A stretch of 21,224 nucleotides of DNA, from positions 1 to 21,224 of the forward strand of contig JASLDD010000126.1 of NCBI GenBank assembly GCA_030151725.1, read 5' to 3'. Below the pieces are notes generated by a model. It was not told where the DNA came from. It did not search any database and was given only the letters and a program-made list of their open reading frames with translations. The position numbers and the translations under genes are program-made. Below are positions 14,819 to 21,224 of this stretch, piece after piece. Every line of letters starts with the position of its first letter. Position 1 is the first letter of the stretch. The stretch is from Solirubrobacteraceae bacterium. GTDB taxonomy: Bacteria > Actinomycetota > Thermoleophilia > Solirubrobacterales > Solirubrobacteraceae.

Positions 14819-17632
14819 CTAAGTCTTCTCACCGGCGTTCAGCGTGCCGTCGCGGGCGAGCCCGTCGCGCACGTCCTGGCGCAGCTCGGCCTCAGTCTGC
14901 GCGCCCTGCCCGCTCGACTGGTTGTTGTTCGCGGCTGACGACGCTACAGCGGGCGGTTTGCCGCCGCCCTTGCGCCGCCGGCGGGCGTTGCGTGCGCGGC
15001 GTTTGGGGAAGTTGCGCAGCAGCTCGCGCGCCAGTGCCGGCGGCTTGCGCGCCATCCTCGTGCGTGCGCCCCGTAGCGCCTCCTCGGCCTCCGGCGTGTG
15101 CGCAAGGGCGGCCGCCAGCAGCGCCGCCGCCAGACGCCTGTCCTGCTTGCGCGCCGCATGGATCAACCGGCGAGCGTTGCGCGCGTGGGCGCCTCCGGCC
15201 GAGTTGACGAGCAGCCCCAGCAGGCGCTTGGTCTCGGGCCAGCGCTGCACGGCGTACTCCTCGTGGACATCGCGCGTGTACTCCGCCAGGCGCCATATCC
15301 ACGCGTTGGCCTGATCGCGGCGGCCGATCCTGCGCTCGACCAGCGCGCGCAACATGATCTTGGTGGCCTCCTTGCGCTCTTCGCGCGGCCAGCCGCCGAT
15401 GATGTCAATCGCCTCGTCAAAGGAGTCGGGGTCGCGCAGCGCGGCGATGTCCGTCAGCGCCCGCAGGCGCAGTTGGGCGTTCTTGTTGCGCTTGACAGCC
15501 GTGATCAGGAATCGGCTCTTGAGCTCGCCCGTCCTGTCGAAGTGCAGCATCGCCCTCGCCCTGCGCCAGCCGTTGGGCGCCACGCGGGCGCCGGCCAGCG
15601 CGGCCCACAGGTGCTGCTCGCCGTAGTCGAGGTGCTCGACCGCAATCCGCCACAGCTCGCGCTCGAAGACAGCGAAACGACGCTCCTCCTCCGCGCACAC
15701 CGGCAGCACGCGCCGCTCCACGCGCATCCGCCGCCCGCGGCCGCGCCGCACCGGGCCGACGACGATGGCCCCGCCGCGGTACACGTCGCGGTCGAGCAGC
15801 GAGTGCAGCGTCACGACCGGGTCGTCGTGCTTGGTCGCCGGGTGGACGAAGTCGACGACCAGCCCCGCCTCCTTGCCCGGGTGACGGCGGGTGACGCGGC
15901 CCACGCGCTGCTGGTAGATGCGCTTGGAGGCCGTCGGTGCCAGGTGCACGCAGACGGTGGCCCGCGGGCTGTTCCAGCCCTCGGCCAGCAGCTGCGCGTT
16001 GATCAGCACGTCGATGTCGCCGCGCTCGTAGCGGGCGAGAATCTCCACGAGCTCGCGCTTGGGCGTCTCGCCGGAGACGCCTTCGGCCTTGATGTTCTCG
16101 GCGCGGAACGCTTCGGCGAGGTTGTAAGCGTGGCGCACGCCCGCCGCGTACACGACGCCCGGCACACCGTTGAAGCGCGTCTTGTAGAGGTTGGCCACAG
16201 CCATGTTGAAGGGCTGCTGATCGAGCAGTTTGGCCAGCTCGTCTTGGTCGAACTCGGTGTCCACCTCTCCCCGTCTCAGCGGCACCTTGGCGATCGTGCG
16301 CACGCCCACGCCGGGCGAGATGCGCACGCAGCGAAGCGGCGCGATCACGCCCCGGCGAGCGGCCTGGGCGAGGTCGAAGCGCGAGGTCTGCGTGGGGAAC
16401 AGGTCGGTGACGTGGCGCGCGATCAGCGCGCCCGTAGCGGTCATGCCGATGAAGATCGGCCCCGTCCAGTTGCGAATGGCTCCGCTCGTCTTCTCGCCGA
16501 GCGCCGTGTGAGCCTCGTCGCAAATCACGATCGTGTACGCGCTTGAGATCTTGCCGGCGTTGCGCACGAACCACTGGTAGGTCTCGACCGTGACGGGGCC
16601 CTTGACCGAGTCCTCGCCCTTCAGCAGCGGGCGGCTGATGCGCTTGGAGTAGCCACGGTCGCGCAGCTCGCCGTGGAACTGGTCGACCAGGTTGCGCCTG
16701 TGCGTGAGGATCAGCACGCCCCCCGTCTGGGTAGCCTCAACGAAACCGAGCGCCGCCACCGTCTTACCGGCGCCTGTGGCGTGCTCGAACCAGAATCGCT
16801 TGGCCGCGTTGGGATCCTCCGGCTGCTCGGCCAGATCCGCCTCTCCGTCCTCGTCCTCGTCGACCCAGTCGCGCGGCTCCTCCTCGGACTCGACCTCCTG
16901 CTCGGGGTCGTCGTCCTCCTCGTCGTCCTCCTCGATCTCCTCCTCGTCCTCGTCGTCCTCGTCCTCTTCGTCCTCGTCGTCTTCGTCGGGTGCGGCGCGC
17001 TGAACGGGGCCGAGATCCTCGTCCTCGTCCTCGTCGTCCTCGTCCTCGTCCTCCTCGATCTCCTCGTCGTCCTCCTCAGAGGCGGGCCGCTCACGCTCAG
17101 CAGCCTCGGAGCCGTTGGCGGAGTCGTCGGTCTCCTGCGTCTCTGGACCGAGGATGTCTGCCGAGGCGAGCAGCTCAGGAGAGGCCGAGCTTGCTCCACG
17201 ACCGTTGCCGTTGGTGGCGGTGCGCTGCTGGGCCTCGGCGAGCAGGGCGGTGAGCGTTCCCGACAGCGCGTCCACCTGGTGGGCAGAGAGGACGGTGCCG
17301 TCCACGAGCGTCGGCTCATCCTCGGAGAGCAGACGCTCGAGGCCGAGCAGCAGCGAGAATTCGCGCCGCCAGCCGGTGGACGGGTTCTTGGTCTTTGGAT
17401 CGGCCGCCAGCTCCGCGAGCGCCTGATCGAGGGCGCGTCGCCGCGGAGTCCCTACCGCCAGCGCCACGGCCGGATCCTCGCCCTCGTGGAGGAAGCGCTC
17501 GCGCACGAACTTCTCCGCGCGAGAGATGTCGGCGGAACTTGGAATGGGCGCGGCCGCGAGGGCCACTGGAGTGGACTCGGCCAATGGAGGCTCTGGACTT
17601 CGAGACAGAGCCGGCGTCGAAAGTGGCTTCAA
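14819..17632 (-). CDS. DEAD/DEAH superfamily II helicase with acidic insertion
   Basis: ATP-dependent nucleic-acid helicase or translocase of about 937 residues. Motif I HATGAGKT is at 284-291, motif Ia-like LILTHRRNLVDQF at 307-319, motif II CDEAHTA at 371-377, motif III GMTATG at 396-401, motif V LINAQLLAEGWNSPRATV at 543-560 and motif VI QQRVGRVTRRHPGKE at 574-588. LSAHQVDALSGTLTALLAEA at 115-134 looks like the Q-like motif that normally sits shortly before motif I. Here an acidic low-complexity stretch (about 186-273) separates them. The C-terminal 300 residues are helical and unrecognised, ending in a basic patch (RRARNARRRRKGGGK) and a polar tail. The start is uncertain: TTG 17632 is the longest, GTG 17566 is possible, and neither has a good Shine-Dalgarno. 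No restriction or defence partner is nearby, so the role is open. Confidence 0.9.
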   Translation of the reverse strand: MKPLSTPALSRSPEPPLAESTPVALAAAPIPSSADISRAEKFVRERFLHEGEDPAVALAVGTPRRRALDQALAELAADPKTKNPSTGWRREFSLLLGLERLLSEDEPTLVDGTVLSAHQVDALSGTLTALLAEAQQRTATNGNGRGASSASPELLASADILGPETQETDDSANGSEAAERERPASEEDDEEIEEDEDEDDEDEDEDLGPVQRAAPDEDDEDEEDEDDEDEEEIEEDDEEDDDPEQEVESEEEPRDWVDEDEDGEADLAEQPEDPNAAKRFWFEHATGAGKTVAALGFVEATQTGGVLILTHRRNLVDQFHGELRDRGYSKRISRPLLKGEDSVKGPVTVETYQWFVRNAGKISSAYTIVICDEAHTALGEKTSGAIRNWTGPIFIGMTATGALIARHVTDLFPTQTSRFDLAQAARRGVIAPLRCVRISPGVGVRTIAKVPLRRGEVDTEFDQDELAKLLDQQPFNMAVANLYKTRFNGVPGVVYAAGVRHAYNLAEAFRAENIKAEGVSGETPKRELVEILARYERGDIDVLINAQLLAEGWNSPRATVCVHLAPTASKRIYQQRVGRVTRRHPGKEAGLVVDFVHPATKHDDPVVTLHSLLDRDVYRGGAIVVGPVRRGRGRRMRVERRVLPVCAEEERRFAVFERELWRIAVEHLDYGEQHLWAALAGARVAPNGWRRARAMLHFDRTGELKSRFLITAVKRNKNAQLRLRALTDIAALRDPDSFDEAIDIIGGWPREERKEATKIMLRALVERRIGRRDQANAWIWRLAEYTRDVHEEYAVQRWPETKRLLGLLVNSAGGAHARNARRLIHAARKQDRRLAAALLAAALAHTPEAEEALRGARTRMARKPPALARELLRNFPKRRARNARRRRKGGGKPPAVASSAANNNQSSGQGAQTEAELRQDVRDGLARDGTLNAGEKT
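16814..17077 (-). repeat. Acidic low-complexity tract (GAG/GAC codon repeats) in the helicase gene
   Basis: About 88 codons rich in Glu and Asp (residues about 186-273), including runs such as EEIEEDEDEDDEDEDED and DEDDEDEEDEDDEDEEE. In DNA this is a GAG/GAC-rich strand facing CTC/GTC, and it produces long spurious leucine/valine-rich or serine-rich open frames on the other strand and in other frames. Confidence 0.85.
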
Positions 17633-17768
17633 CGCCGCTCAAAAGGATTGGCGCCCGATGGCGCCGGTTAAGCCGGATGCTCTACAAGCCCCGGCTCTGA
17701 CGTGCTCTTGAGGATATAGCACGTGGAGGCACGATTGAAGTGAGCATCATCTGCCACCCTTAGCGACG
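17633..17768. other. Divergent intergenic region between the helicase and tlpA-like genes
   Basis: This 136-bp region would carry promoters for both directions. On the plus strand it holds TTGAGG at 17708-17713 as a possible -35, a GGAGG at 17725-17729 and a tiny open frame directly before the tlpA-like ATG. I see no clear minus-strand promoter. Confidence 0.45.
17740..17763 (+). CDS. Possible leader peptide (7 codons) upstream of the tlpA-like gene
   Basis: GTG AGC ATC ATC TGC CAC CCT TAG would encode a 7-residue peptide containing Cys. A GGAGG lies 10 nt ahead of the GTG, and the stop codon is 5 nt before the ATG of the thioredoxin gene, which has no Shine-Dalgarno of its own. It could couple translation to the next gene. 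Its shortness means it may be chance. Confidence 0.25.
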   Translation: MSIICHP

Positions 17769-18359
17769 ATGCCGCTCAGAAAGCTCTCGCTGGCCATCGG
17801 CGCGGCCGCACTGCTCGTCCTGCTGGTCGTGGGCCTGCTCCAACTCGGCGGCTCCTCGACCGCCAAGACCCCCCCGCGATTGACCCGGGCGCAGATGCAA
17901 TCCCGCCTGGCGGGCTCTCCAGCGCCGCTCGCGGCCCTTCACGCCCAGGGCAGCGAGATCCTCTCAGGAGGCCTGCCCGCGCTGCGGGCTCGGCTGGCTT
18001 CGTTGAAGGGGCTGCCGATGGTGATCAACAAGTGGGCCTCCTGGTGCGAACCGTGCCGAGCCGAGTTCGGCGTCTTTCAGCATGTCTCCGTCTCGATGGG
18101 GCGCAGCGTGGCATTCATCGGCATCGACTCCGGCGACACCAGCCGCGCGGATGCGGTGGCCTTCCTACGATCCTTTCCAGTGAGCTACCCCAGCTACTAC
18201 GACCGCAGCGAGCAGGCCGGCCTCGCGATCACCGACTCCTCGCTCACACCGGTCACCGTGTTCTACAACCGCAGCGGCAGCCAGTTCATCCACCAGGGAC
18301 CCTACGCGAGCACGGCCAAGCTCGAACAGGACGTCCGGCGCTACGCGTTGGACGGTTGA
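17769..18359 (+). CDS. TlpA/ResA-like membrane-anchored thioredoxin-fold protein
   Basis: A 196-residue thiol-disulfide oxidoreductase of the TlpA/ResA/CcmG group, expected outside the cytoplasmic membrane. An N-terminal anchor (positive MPLRK, then a hydrophobic stretch at 6-26) precedes a linker and a thioredoxin domain. The domain carries the active site WASWCEPCRAEF at 89-100 (WCEPC at 92-96) and the cis-Pro loop LTPVTVFYNRSG near 159-170. Relatives keep apocytochrome c cysteines reduced, which would suit the ccm genes upstream, though this gene lies in a different transcription unit 3 kb away and general redox roles are equally possible. galT follows after 4 nt. Any translation start signal seems to come from the short leader frame just before the ATG. 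Confidence 0.9.
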   Translation: MPLRKLSLAIGAAALLVLLVVGLLQLGGSSTAKTPPRLTRAQMQSRLAGSPAPLAALHAQGSEILSGGLPALRARLASLKGLPMVINKWASWCEPCRAEFGVFQHVSVSMGRSVAFIGIDSGDTSRADAVAFLRSFPVSYPSYYDRSEQAGLAITDSSLTPVTVFYNRSGSQFIHQGPYASTAKLEQDVRRYALDG

Positions 18360-18363
18360 GCTG

Positions 18364-19359
18364 ATGCCCGAGCTGCGCACGGACCCGCTGAGCGGGCACC
18401 GGACGATCGTTGCGGGTGAGCGCTCGCGCCGTCCCGGCGGGGCACCAACCTGCTCGCCACCCGAGCCCATCGACCCCGAGAAGGACCCTTTCGCGGAAGG
18501 CCACGAGGACCGCACGCCGCCTGAGCTGCATGCGGTGCGCCCTGACGGGAGTGCCGCAAACTCTCCCGGCTGGACCGTGCGCGTGGTGGCGAACCTGTAT
18601 CCGGCGCTGAGCCCACGCGAGCAGGATGGCGGGGACGCAGCCGGTGGCGGAGAGTCCCACCCGGATCTGTTCAGCTCGGTACAGGCCACAGGCGCCCACG
18701 AGGTGATCGTCAACGGGCCGCAGTCGGTGCTCTCGCTGGCCGAGCTGCCCGTCGAGCAGGTGGTTGCCGCTGTGGAGGTATGGCGTCAGCGCATGCGCGC
18801 GCATGCCGGCAGCGCCTACCTGCAGTTGATCGTCAACGAGCGCCGCGAGGCCGGGGCGTCGCTGCCCCACACGCACGCCCAGCTGTACGCCTTGGACTTC
18901 GTCCCCGGAGCTGTGGCGCGCGAGCGGGAGCGAGCGAGCGCCTACACGGCGCGGACGATGGGCCAGAGCCTGCTGGGGGACCTGGTTGCGGAGGAGGTGC
19001 GCCGGCGGGAGCGCATCGTGGCGATCGACGATGAGGCCGTATTGCTGGCTCCCTACGCCTCCCGCCTGCCCTTCCAGCTGATGCTCGCGCCACGCACGCC
19101 GCGAGCCCGCTTCCAGGACGACGGCGCCACAGGTGCGGCGCTGCTGCACGACGGGCTGTCTCGCTTGGCGCGCCACCTCGGATCGAGCCCGCCGTTGAAC
19201 CTGTGGGTGCGCACGGCTCCGCTGGGCGCCGAGGACTTCTGCTGGCGGATCGACGTGCTCCCCCGCCTCACGCACCTCGCAGGCCTCGAGCTCTCAACGG
19301 AGGTCAACCTGAACATCGTCGCGCCCGAGCACGCAGCAGAGCTTCTGCGCGAGGCATAG
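18364..19359 (+). CDS. galT: GalT-like galactose-1-phosphate uridylyltransferase family protein
   Basis: The 331-residue product belongs to the GalT branch of the HIT superfamily, which transfers nucleotidyl groups through a histidine intermediate. Visible features are ELRTDPLSGHRTIVAGERSR at 3-22, RVVANLYPAL at 73-82, HEVIVNGPQ at 112-120 and the active-site segment GASLPHTHAQLYAL at 164-177 (His169, His171, Gln173). The C-terminal repeat contains FCWRIDVLPRLTHLAGLE. Where GalT usually has the metal-binding CPFC-x-G-x-E-x-TPPE, this protein has DPFAEGHEDRTPPE (41-54). The second-half His-x-His is Cys293-x-Arg295. Metal sites may therefore be absent. The true sugar phosphate substrate is uncertain, since no other galactose genes are nearby. 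The ATG follows the tlpA-like stop by 4 nt. Confidence 0.85.
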   Translation: MPELRTDPLSGHRTIVAGERSRRPGGAPTCSPPEPIDPEKDPFAEGHEDRTPPELHAVRPDGSAANSPGWTVRVVANLYPALSPREQDGGDAAGGGESHPDLFSSVQATGAHEVIVNGPQSVLSLAELPVEQVVAAVEVWRQRMRAHAGSAYLQLIVNERREAGASLPHTHAQLYALDFVPGAVARERERASAYTARTMGQSLLGDLVAEEVRRRERIVAIDDEAVLLAPYASRLPFQLMLAPRTPRARFQDDGATGAALLHDGLSRLARHLGSSPPLNLWVRTAPLGAEDFCWRIDVLPRLTHLAGLELSTEVNLNIVAPEHAAELLREA

Positions 19360-19420
19360 ACGGTCCATCCCCACGCTGTGCTCGCGTGCGGTGCGAAGGG
19401 CGGTTAGGCTCCGCGCAGCA
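19360..19420. other. Short intergenic gap with a TANNNT candidate -10
   Basis: 61 bp between galT and the next gene. TAGGCT at 19405-19410 ends 10 nt before the ATG at 19421, and no Shine-Dalgarno is visible. It may support a short-leader transcript, but the match is weak. Confidence 0.25.
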
Positions 19421-20065
19421 ATGCCTCCCGAGGAACGCTTCCTACCGCGCTTCGCAGCCGAGCCCCCTCAGGAGGAGTTGCCCTACGGGCGCTGGGAGGA
19501 GCGCCTGCGTCAGGAGTTCCTGGCGGCCGCGCTGAAGCTCGACGGGGAGGACGTCGATCTTGGTGAGCCGGGAACCGTCTCCTGGTATCCGGATCGCACG
19601 TGGCACGGGCGTACATACGTGCCGGGAACCTCGCGCACGGCCAGCGGGCACGAGCTGTTCGGCTACGTGCGCTACGTGCCGGCGCTCGAGGAGGACCAAG
19701 AGCCACAGGACCTGAGCGCCCACGTCGACTTCACCGACGAGACCGCCGATCGCAACCCCGACTGGCGCATGGATCTGTGCGAGGAAGTGATCGGCTCCTG
19801 GCGCGGTCAGTTCGGAGCGGTCGCCGCGATGACGCTCGTGTGGGGTCGCCCGCTGGTGTCGGGCGGGCGCATCGTGACAGCCGAGCTCGCAGACCTAGCG
19901 GTCGATCAGTGCGAGCTGGTCGAGGAGCGCTTCACCCTGATCGCCCCAGATGACTACCGTCATGACCTGTTGGAGATCAAGCTGTTCGACGTCAAGGGCC
20001 GCGAGCTGGCGCGGGAGTCTTTGTATGGCGAGGAGGACGAGAGCGAGGCTCCCGAGGTTCCCTAG
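19421..20065 (+). CDS. Conserved-looking protein of unknown function
   Basis: I do not recognise this 214-residue protein. It is soluble, acidic and without signal peptide or membrane span. It is rich in Trp and Tyr in its first half (VSWYPDRTWHGRTYVPGTS, near 51-69), and the alternating hydrophobic pattern suggests beta structure, for example VAAMTLVWGRPLVSGGRIVT. The tail is strongly acidic (YGEEDESEAPEVP). The ATG is preferred over an in-frame GTG at 19391, because the extra ten residues are Arg-rich and unlike the rest. Codon use is that of a real gene: GAG is used for about 27 of 29 Glu. It follows galT by 61 nt on the same strand and faces the lipoprotein genes with 32 nt between. Confidence 0.8.
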   Translation: MPPEERFLPRFAAEPPQEELPYGRWEERLRQEFLAAALKLDGEDVDLGEPGTVSWYPDRTWHGRTYVPGTSRTASGHELFGYVRYVPALEEDQEPQDLSAHVDFTDETADRNPDWRMDLCEEVIGSWRGQFGAVAAMTLVWGRPLVSGGRIVTAELADLAVDQCELVEERFTLIAPDDYRHDLLEIKLFDVKGRELARESLYGEEDESEAPEVP

Positions 20066-20097
20066 CCCTGAGGGCACGCGACCGCGGGATCGTTTAC

Positions 20098-20616
20098 CTA
20101 GTTGCCCTGGGTTTCGAGCTTCTTGAAGGCCTTAGCTTCGGCGGCTTCTTCCTTGGAGAATTTCTTGCGGGCGGCTTCTTCGGCAGGCCCGTTACCGGCG
20201 GGAGCCTTCTTTCCAGATTTGGTCTTGGAGCCTTTGGAGCCCGTTGAGCTCCTGCCGCCACCTGAGGCCTTTTTAGATCCGCCCGAACCGCCCTTCTTGC
20301 GCTTCGAGGACTTTTTGGCTTCTACTTCGGCCGCTTCTGCTTCGGCCGCCTTTAGGGCGGCGGCTTGGCGCTTCTTCAGCTCGGCTTCTTCGCCGGCTTC
20401 TCGCTTCTTGCGTTCGACTTCCAGCTTTTTGGCGGCTGCTTCGCCGGGTTCTTCGCCGGGGATGGCTTCGCTGGATTCTTCGGCGCTTTCGGCGTTTGCC
20501 GAGCCGCCACCGCTGGAGCTGGTGCCGCAACCCGCCAGCACTCCACCCAGAGCAATCGCCAGCAAGAGCAGGACAAGCATCCTGATTGCGGCTGGCTGTC
20601 CGAAGCGGGATCTCAT
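20098..20616 (-). CDS. Lys/Glu/Ala-rich lipoprotein of unknown function (second of a pair)
   Basis: A 172-residue exported lipoprotein. The signal has a basic N-region (MRSRFGQPAAIR), a Leu-rich core and the lipobox LAGC with Cys30, followed by a Ser/Gly linker. Residues about 42-107 are charged and probably form a helical coiled coil (KKLEVERKKREAGEEAELKK). Residues 104-135 are a Lys/Ser/Gly-rich basic linker, and the C-terminus is again helical (ARKKFSKEEAAEAKAFKKLE). No catalytic motif is seen. Its ATG overlaps the stop of the upstream lipoprotein gene as ATGA, so the two are coupled. Of 23 Glu codons, 22 are GAA, opposite to the neighbouring gene. It could be a cell-wall or surface structural protein, but this is a guess. 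Confidence 0.8.
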   Translation of the reverse strand: MRSRFGQPAAIRMLVLLLLAIALGGVLAGCGTSSSGGGSANAESAEESSEAIPGEEPGEAAAKKLEVERKKREAGEEAELKKRQAAALKAAEAEAAEVEAKKSSKRKKGGSGGSKKASGGGRSSTGSKGSKTKSGKKAPAGNGPAEEAARKKFSKEEAAEAKAFKKLETQGN

Positions 20617-21104
20617 CCGTTCGGCTTCGGCGTGGTGCCGGTCGTCGTGAAGGTGGAGCTCGGTGTCTGAGTGGAGCTGGAGTTGGTGTTGGTCACGGGT
20701 GGAAATCCTTTGGCATTCCGTTGCTTGGTCTTTCCCTTGGTGGCTTCTTCGCTCTTCTTGATCCGTGCTTCGGCTTCGACTTCCTTTGCCTTGACTGCCT
20801 TTTCGGCCGCCTGTTCACGCTTCTTGGCCCTGGCTGCTGCCGCTGCTTCTTTGCGCTTGGCGTTTTCTTCAGCGTGTTCTTCGCGGTTCTTGCCTTCCAC
20901 CGCCGAGAGCAGTTCGCGATCCTTGGCTATTTCGGCGGCTTCGGCCTTTTTCTGTTCGGTTTCTTCAGTCCGTTCGATTGCTTCGGCGCTCGGTTCGGAA
21001 TGAGCGCCGCCGCCTGATTGCCCGCCACATCCCGCGATTGTGCCGCCGATTGCCGCGACCATCAGGCACGACATGAGCGCCTTCCAGGCACGGCTTGTTA
21101 TCAA
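20613..21104 (-). CDS. Lys/Glu/Ala-rich lipoprotein of unknown function (first of a pair)
   Basis: A 163-residue exported lipoprotein. The TTG start gives MITSRAWKALMSCLMVAA with positive residues before the hydrophobic core, and the lipobox IAGC places the lipidated Cys at 26. A Gly/Ser linker follows, then a long charged helix from about 40 to 130 (EETEQKKAEAAEIAKDREL and similar), and a Thr/Ser/Pro/Asn-rich C-terminal tail that looks disordered. A downstream ATG (residue 11) would lose the basic N-region and is less likely. An AGGTGA lies just upstream of the TTG. All 22 Glu codons are GAA. Its plan resembles the following lipoprotein, so they may be ancient duplicates, but low-complexity composition makes that hard to judge. 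Confidence 0.8.
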   Translation of the reverse strand: MITSRAWKALMSCLMVAAIGGTIAGCGGQSGGGAHSEPSAEAIERTEETEQKKAEAAEIAKDRELLSAVEGKNREEHAEENAKRKEAAAAARAKKREQAAEKAVKAKEVEAEARIKKSEEATKGKTKQRNAKGFPPVTNTNSSSTQTPSSTFTTTGTTPKPNG

Positions 21105-21140
21105 CGGATCACCTGTGCAATCCGGCTGGACACTGCGATC

Positions 21141-21169
21141 AAGCTACCAGCCCCGTTGCTCGCGCTCAA
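21141..21169 (-). promoter_or_regulatory. Candidate sigma-70-type promoter of the lipoprotein pair
   Basis: On the minus strand TTGAGC (21169-21164) and TAGCTT (21146-21141) are separated by exactly 17 nt. Each is only a partial match to consensus, but the spacing is ideal and the place fits, with a leader of about 30 nt containing AGGTGA before the TTG start at 21104. Confidence 0.4.
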
Positions 21170-21184
21170 GCGGCTGCGGAGACG

Positions 21185-21224
21185 ATGACCGAGAGCCCCA
21201 CCTCCAGGAAGCGGTCCCTACTTG
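21185..21224 (+). CDS. Possible start of a gene running off the right edge
   Basis: An ATG at 21185 opens a frame reading MTESPTSRKRSLL up to the window end, with GGAG 3 nt upstream, closer than usual. It would be divergent from the lipoprotein pair. Thirteen codons are too few to name a product. Confidence 0.3.
   Translation, partial: MTESPTSRKRSLL

Noticed and set aside
15098..17671. Long plus-strand open frames opposite the helicase (482 and 332 residues)
   Set aside because: They mirror the helicase codons. The leucine/valine-rich product around 16800-17080 is only the complement of the GAG/GAC acidic tract and is not a membrane protein.
19391..19420. GTG start ten codons upstream for the unknown protein
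   Set aside because: The extra residues (MRRAVRLRAA) are Arg-rich and unlike the acidic remainder. ATG 19421 has a TANNNT at leaderless distance.
20066..20097. Hairpin GCCC-TGA-GGGC between the convergent genes as a terminator
   Set aside because: The stem has only 4 bp and no U-tract follows in either direction.

Overview
The window reads as chromosomal DNA of a high-GC actinobacterium. Genes are densely packed, third codon positions are mostly G or C, GTG and TTG starts are common, and stop/start overlaps of the GTGA and TGATG type are frequent. Several proteins (RarA, the short GalT, a CcmABC set beside hemA) recall the class Thermoleophilia/Solirubrobacterales. That placement is an inference from recalled family likeness, not from a search.

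Layout. (1) 30-2853, minus strand: a peptide/nickel-type ABC importer fragment with an inner-membrane permease (OppC/DppC type) followed by its lipoprotein solute-binding protein. (2) 3064-5995, plus strand: rarA, then an aldehyde dehydrogenase-fold protein whose catalytic Cys, oxyanion-hole Asn and NAD-ribose Glu all appear to be replaced. (3) 5996-6233: a 238-bp intergenic stretch with two copies of a 41-bp near-palindromic repeat, 76 bp apart. (4) 6234-14811, plus strand: ten genes with gaps of at most 10 nt or overlaps, almost certainly one operon: precorrin-2 dehydrogenase, ccmA, ccmB, ccmC, a ccmD-like gene, hemA, hemC, a cobA-hemD fusion, a DUF62 SAM hydrolase-family gene and birA. (5) 14819-17632, minus strand: a superfamily II helicase with an extreme acidic insertion. 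(6) 17769-20065, plus strand: a TlpA-like membrane-anchored thioredoxin, a GalT-like nucleotidylyltransferase and an unrecognised protein. (7) 20098-21104, minus strand: two translationally coupled, Lys/Glu/Ala-rich lipoproteins. (8) A possible plus-strand gene starts at 21185 and runs off the window.

How the genes fit together. The large operon joins early tetrapyrrole synthesis (HemA, HemC, HemD) with the siroheme branch (CobA, then precorrin-2 dehydrogenase) and with the heme-handling part of System I cytochrome c maturation (CcmABCD). The DUF62 protein overlaps the SAM-dependent CobA-HemD gene by 34 nt. The TlpA-like protein could serve cytochrome c thiol chemistry but is in a separate transcription unit. 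hemB, hemL, hemE, ccmE and ccmF are not in the window.

I saw no tRNA, rRNA, CRISPR array, transposase or prophage gene, and no convincing Rho-independent terminator. The strongest second-look items are the ALDH-fold probable pseudoenzyme, the paired palindromic repeats, the acidic insertion in the helicase, the GalT-like protein without the usual metal ligands, and the near-total switch to GAA glutamate codons in the two lipoprotein genes.
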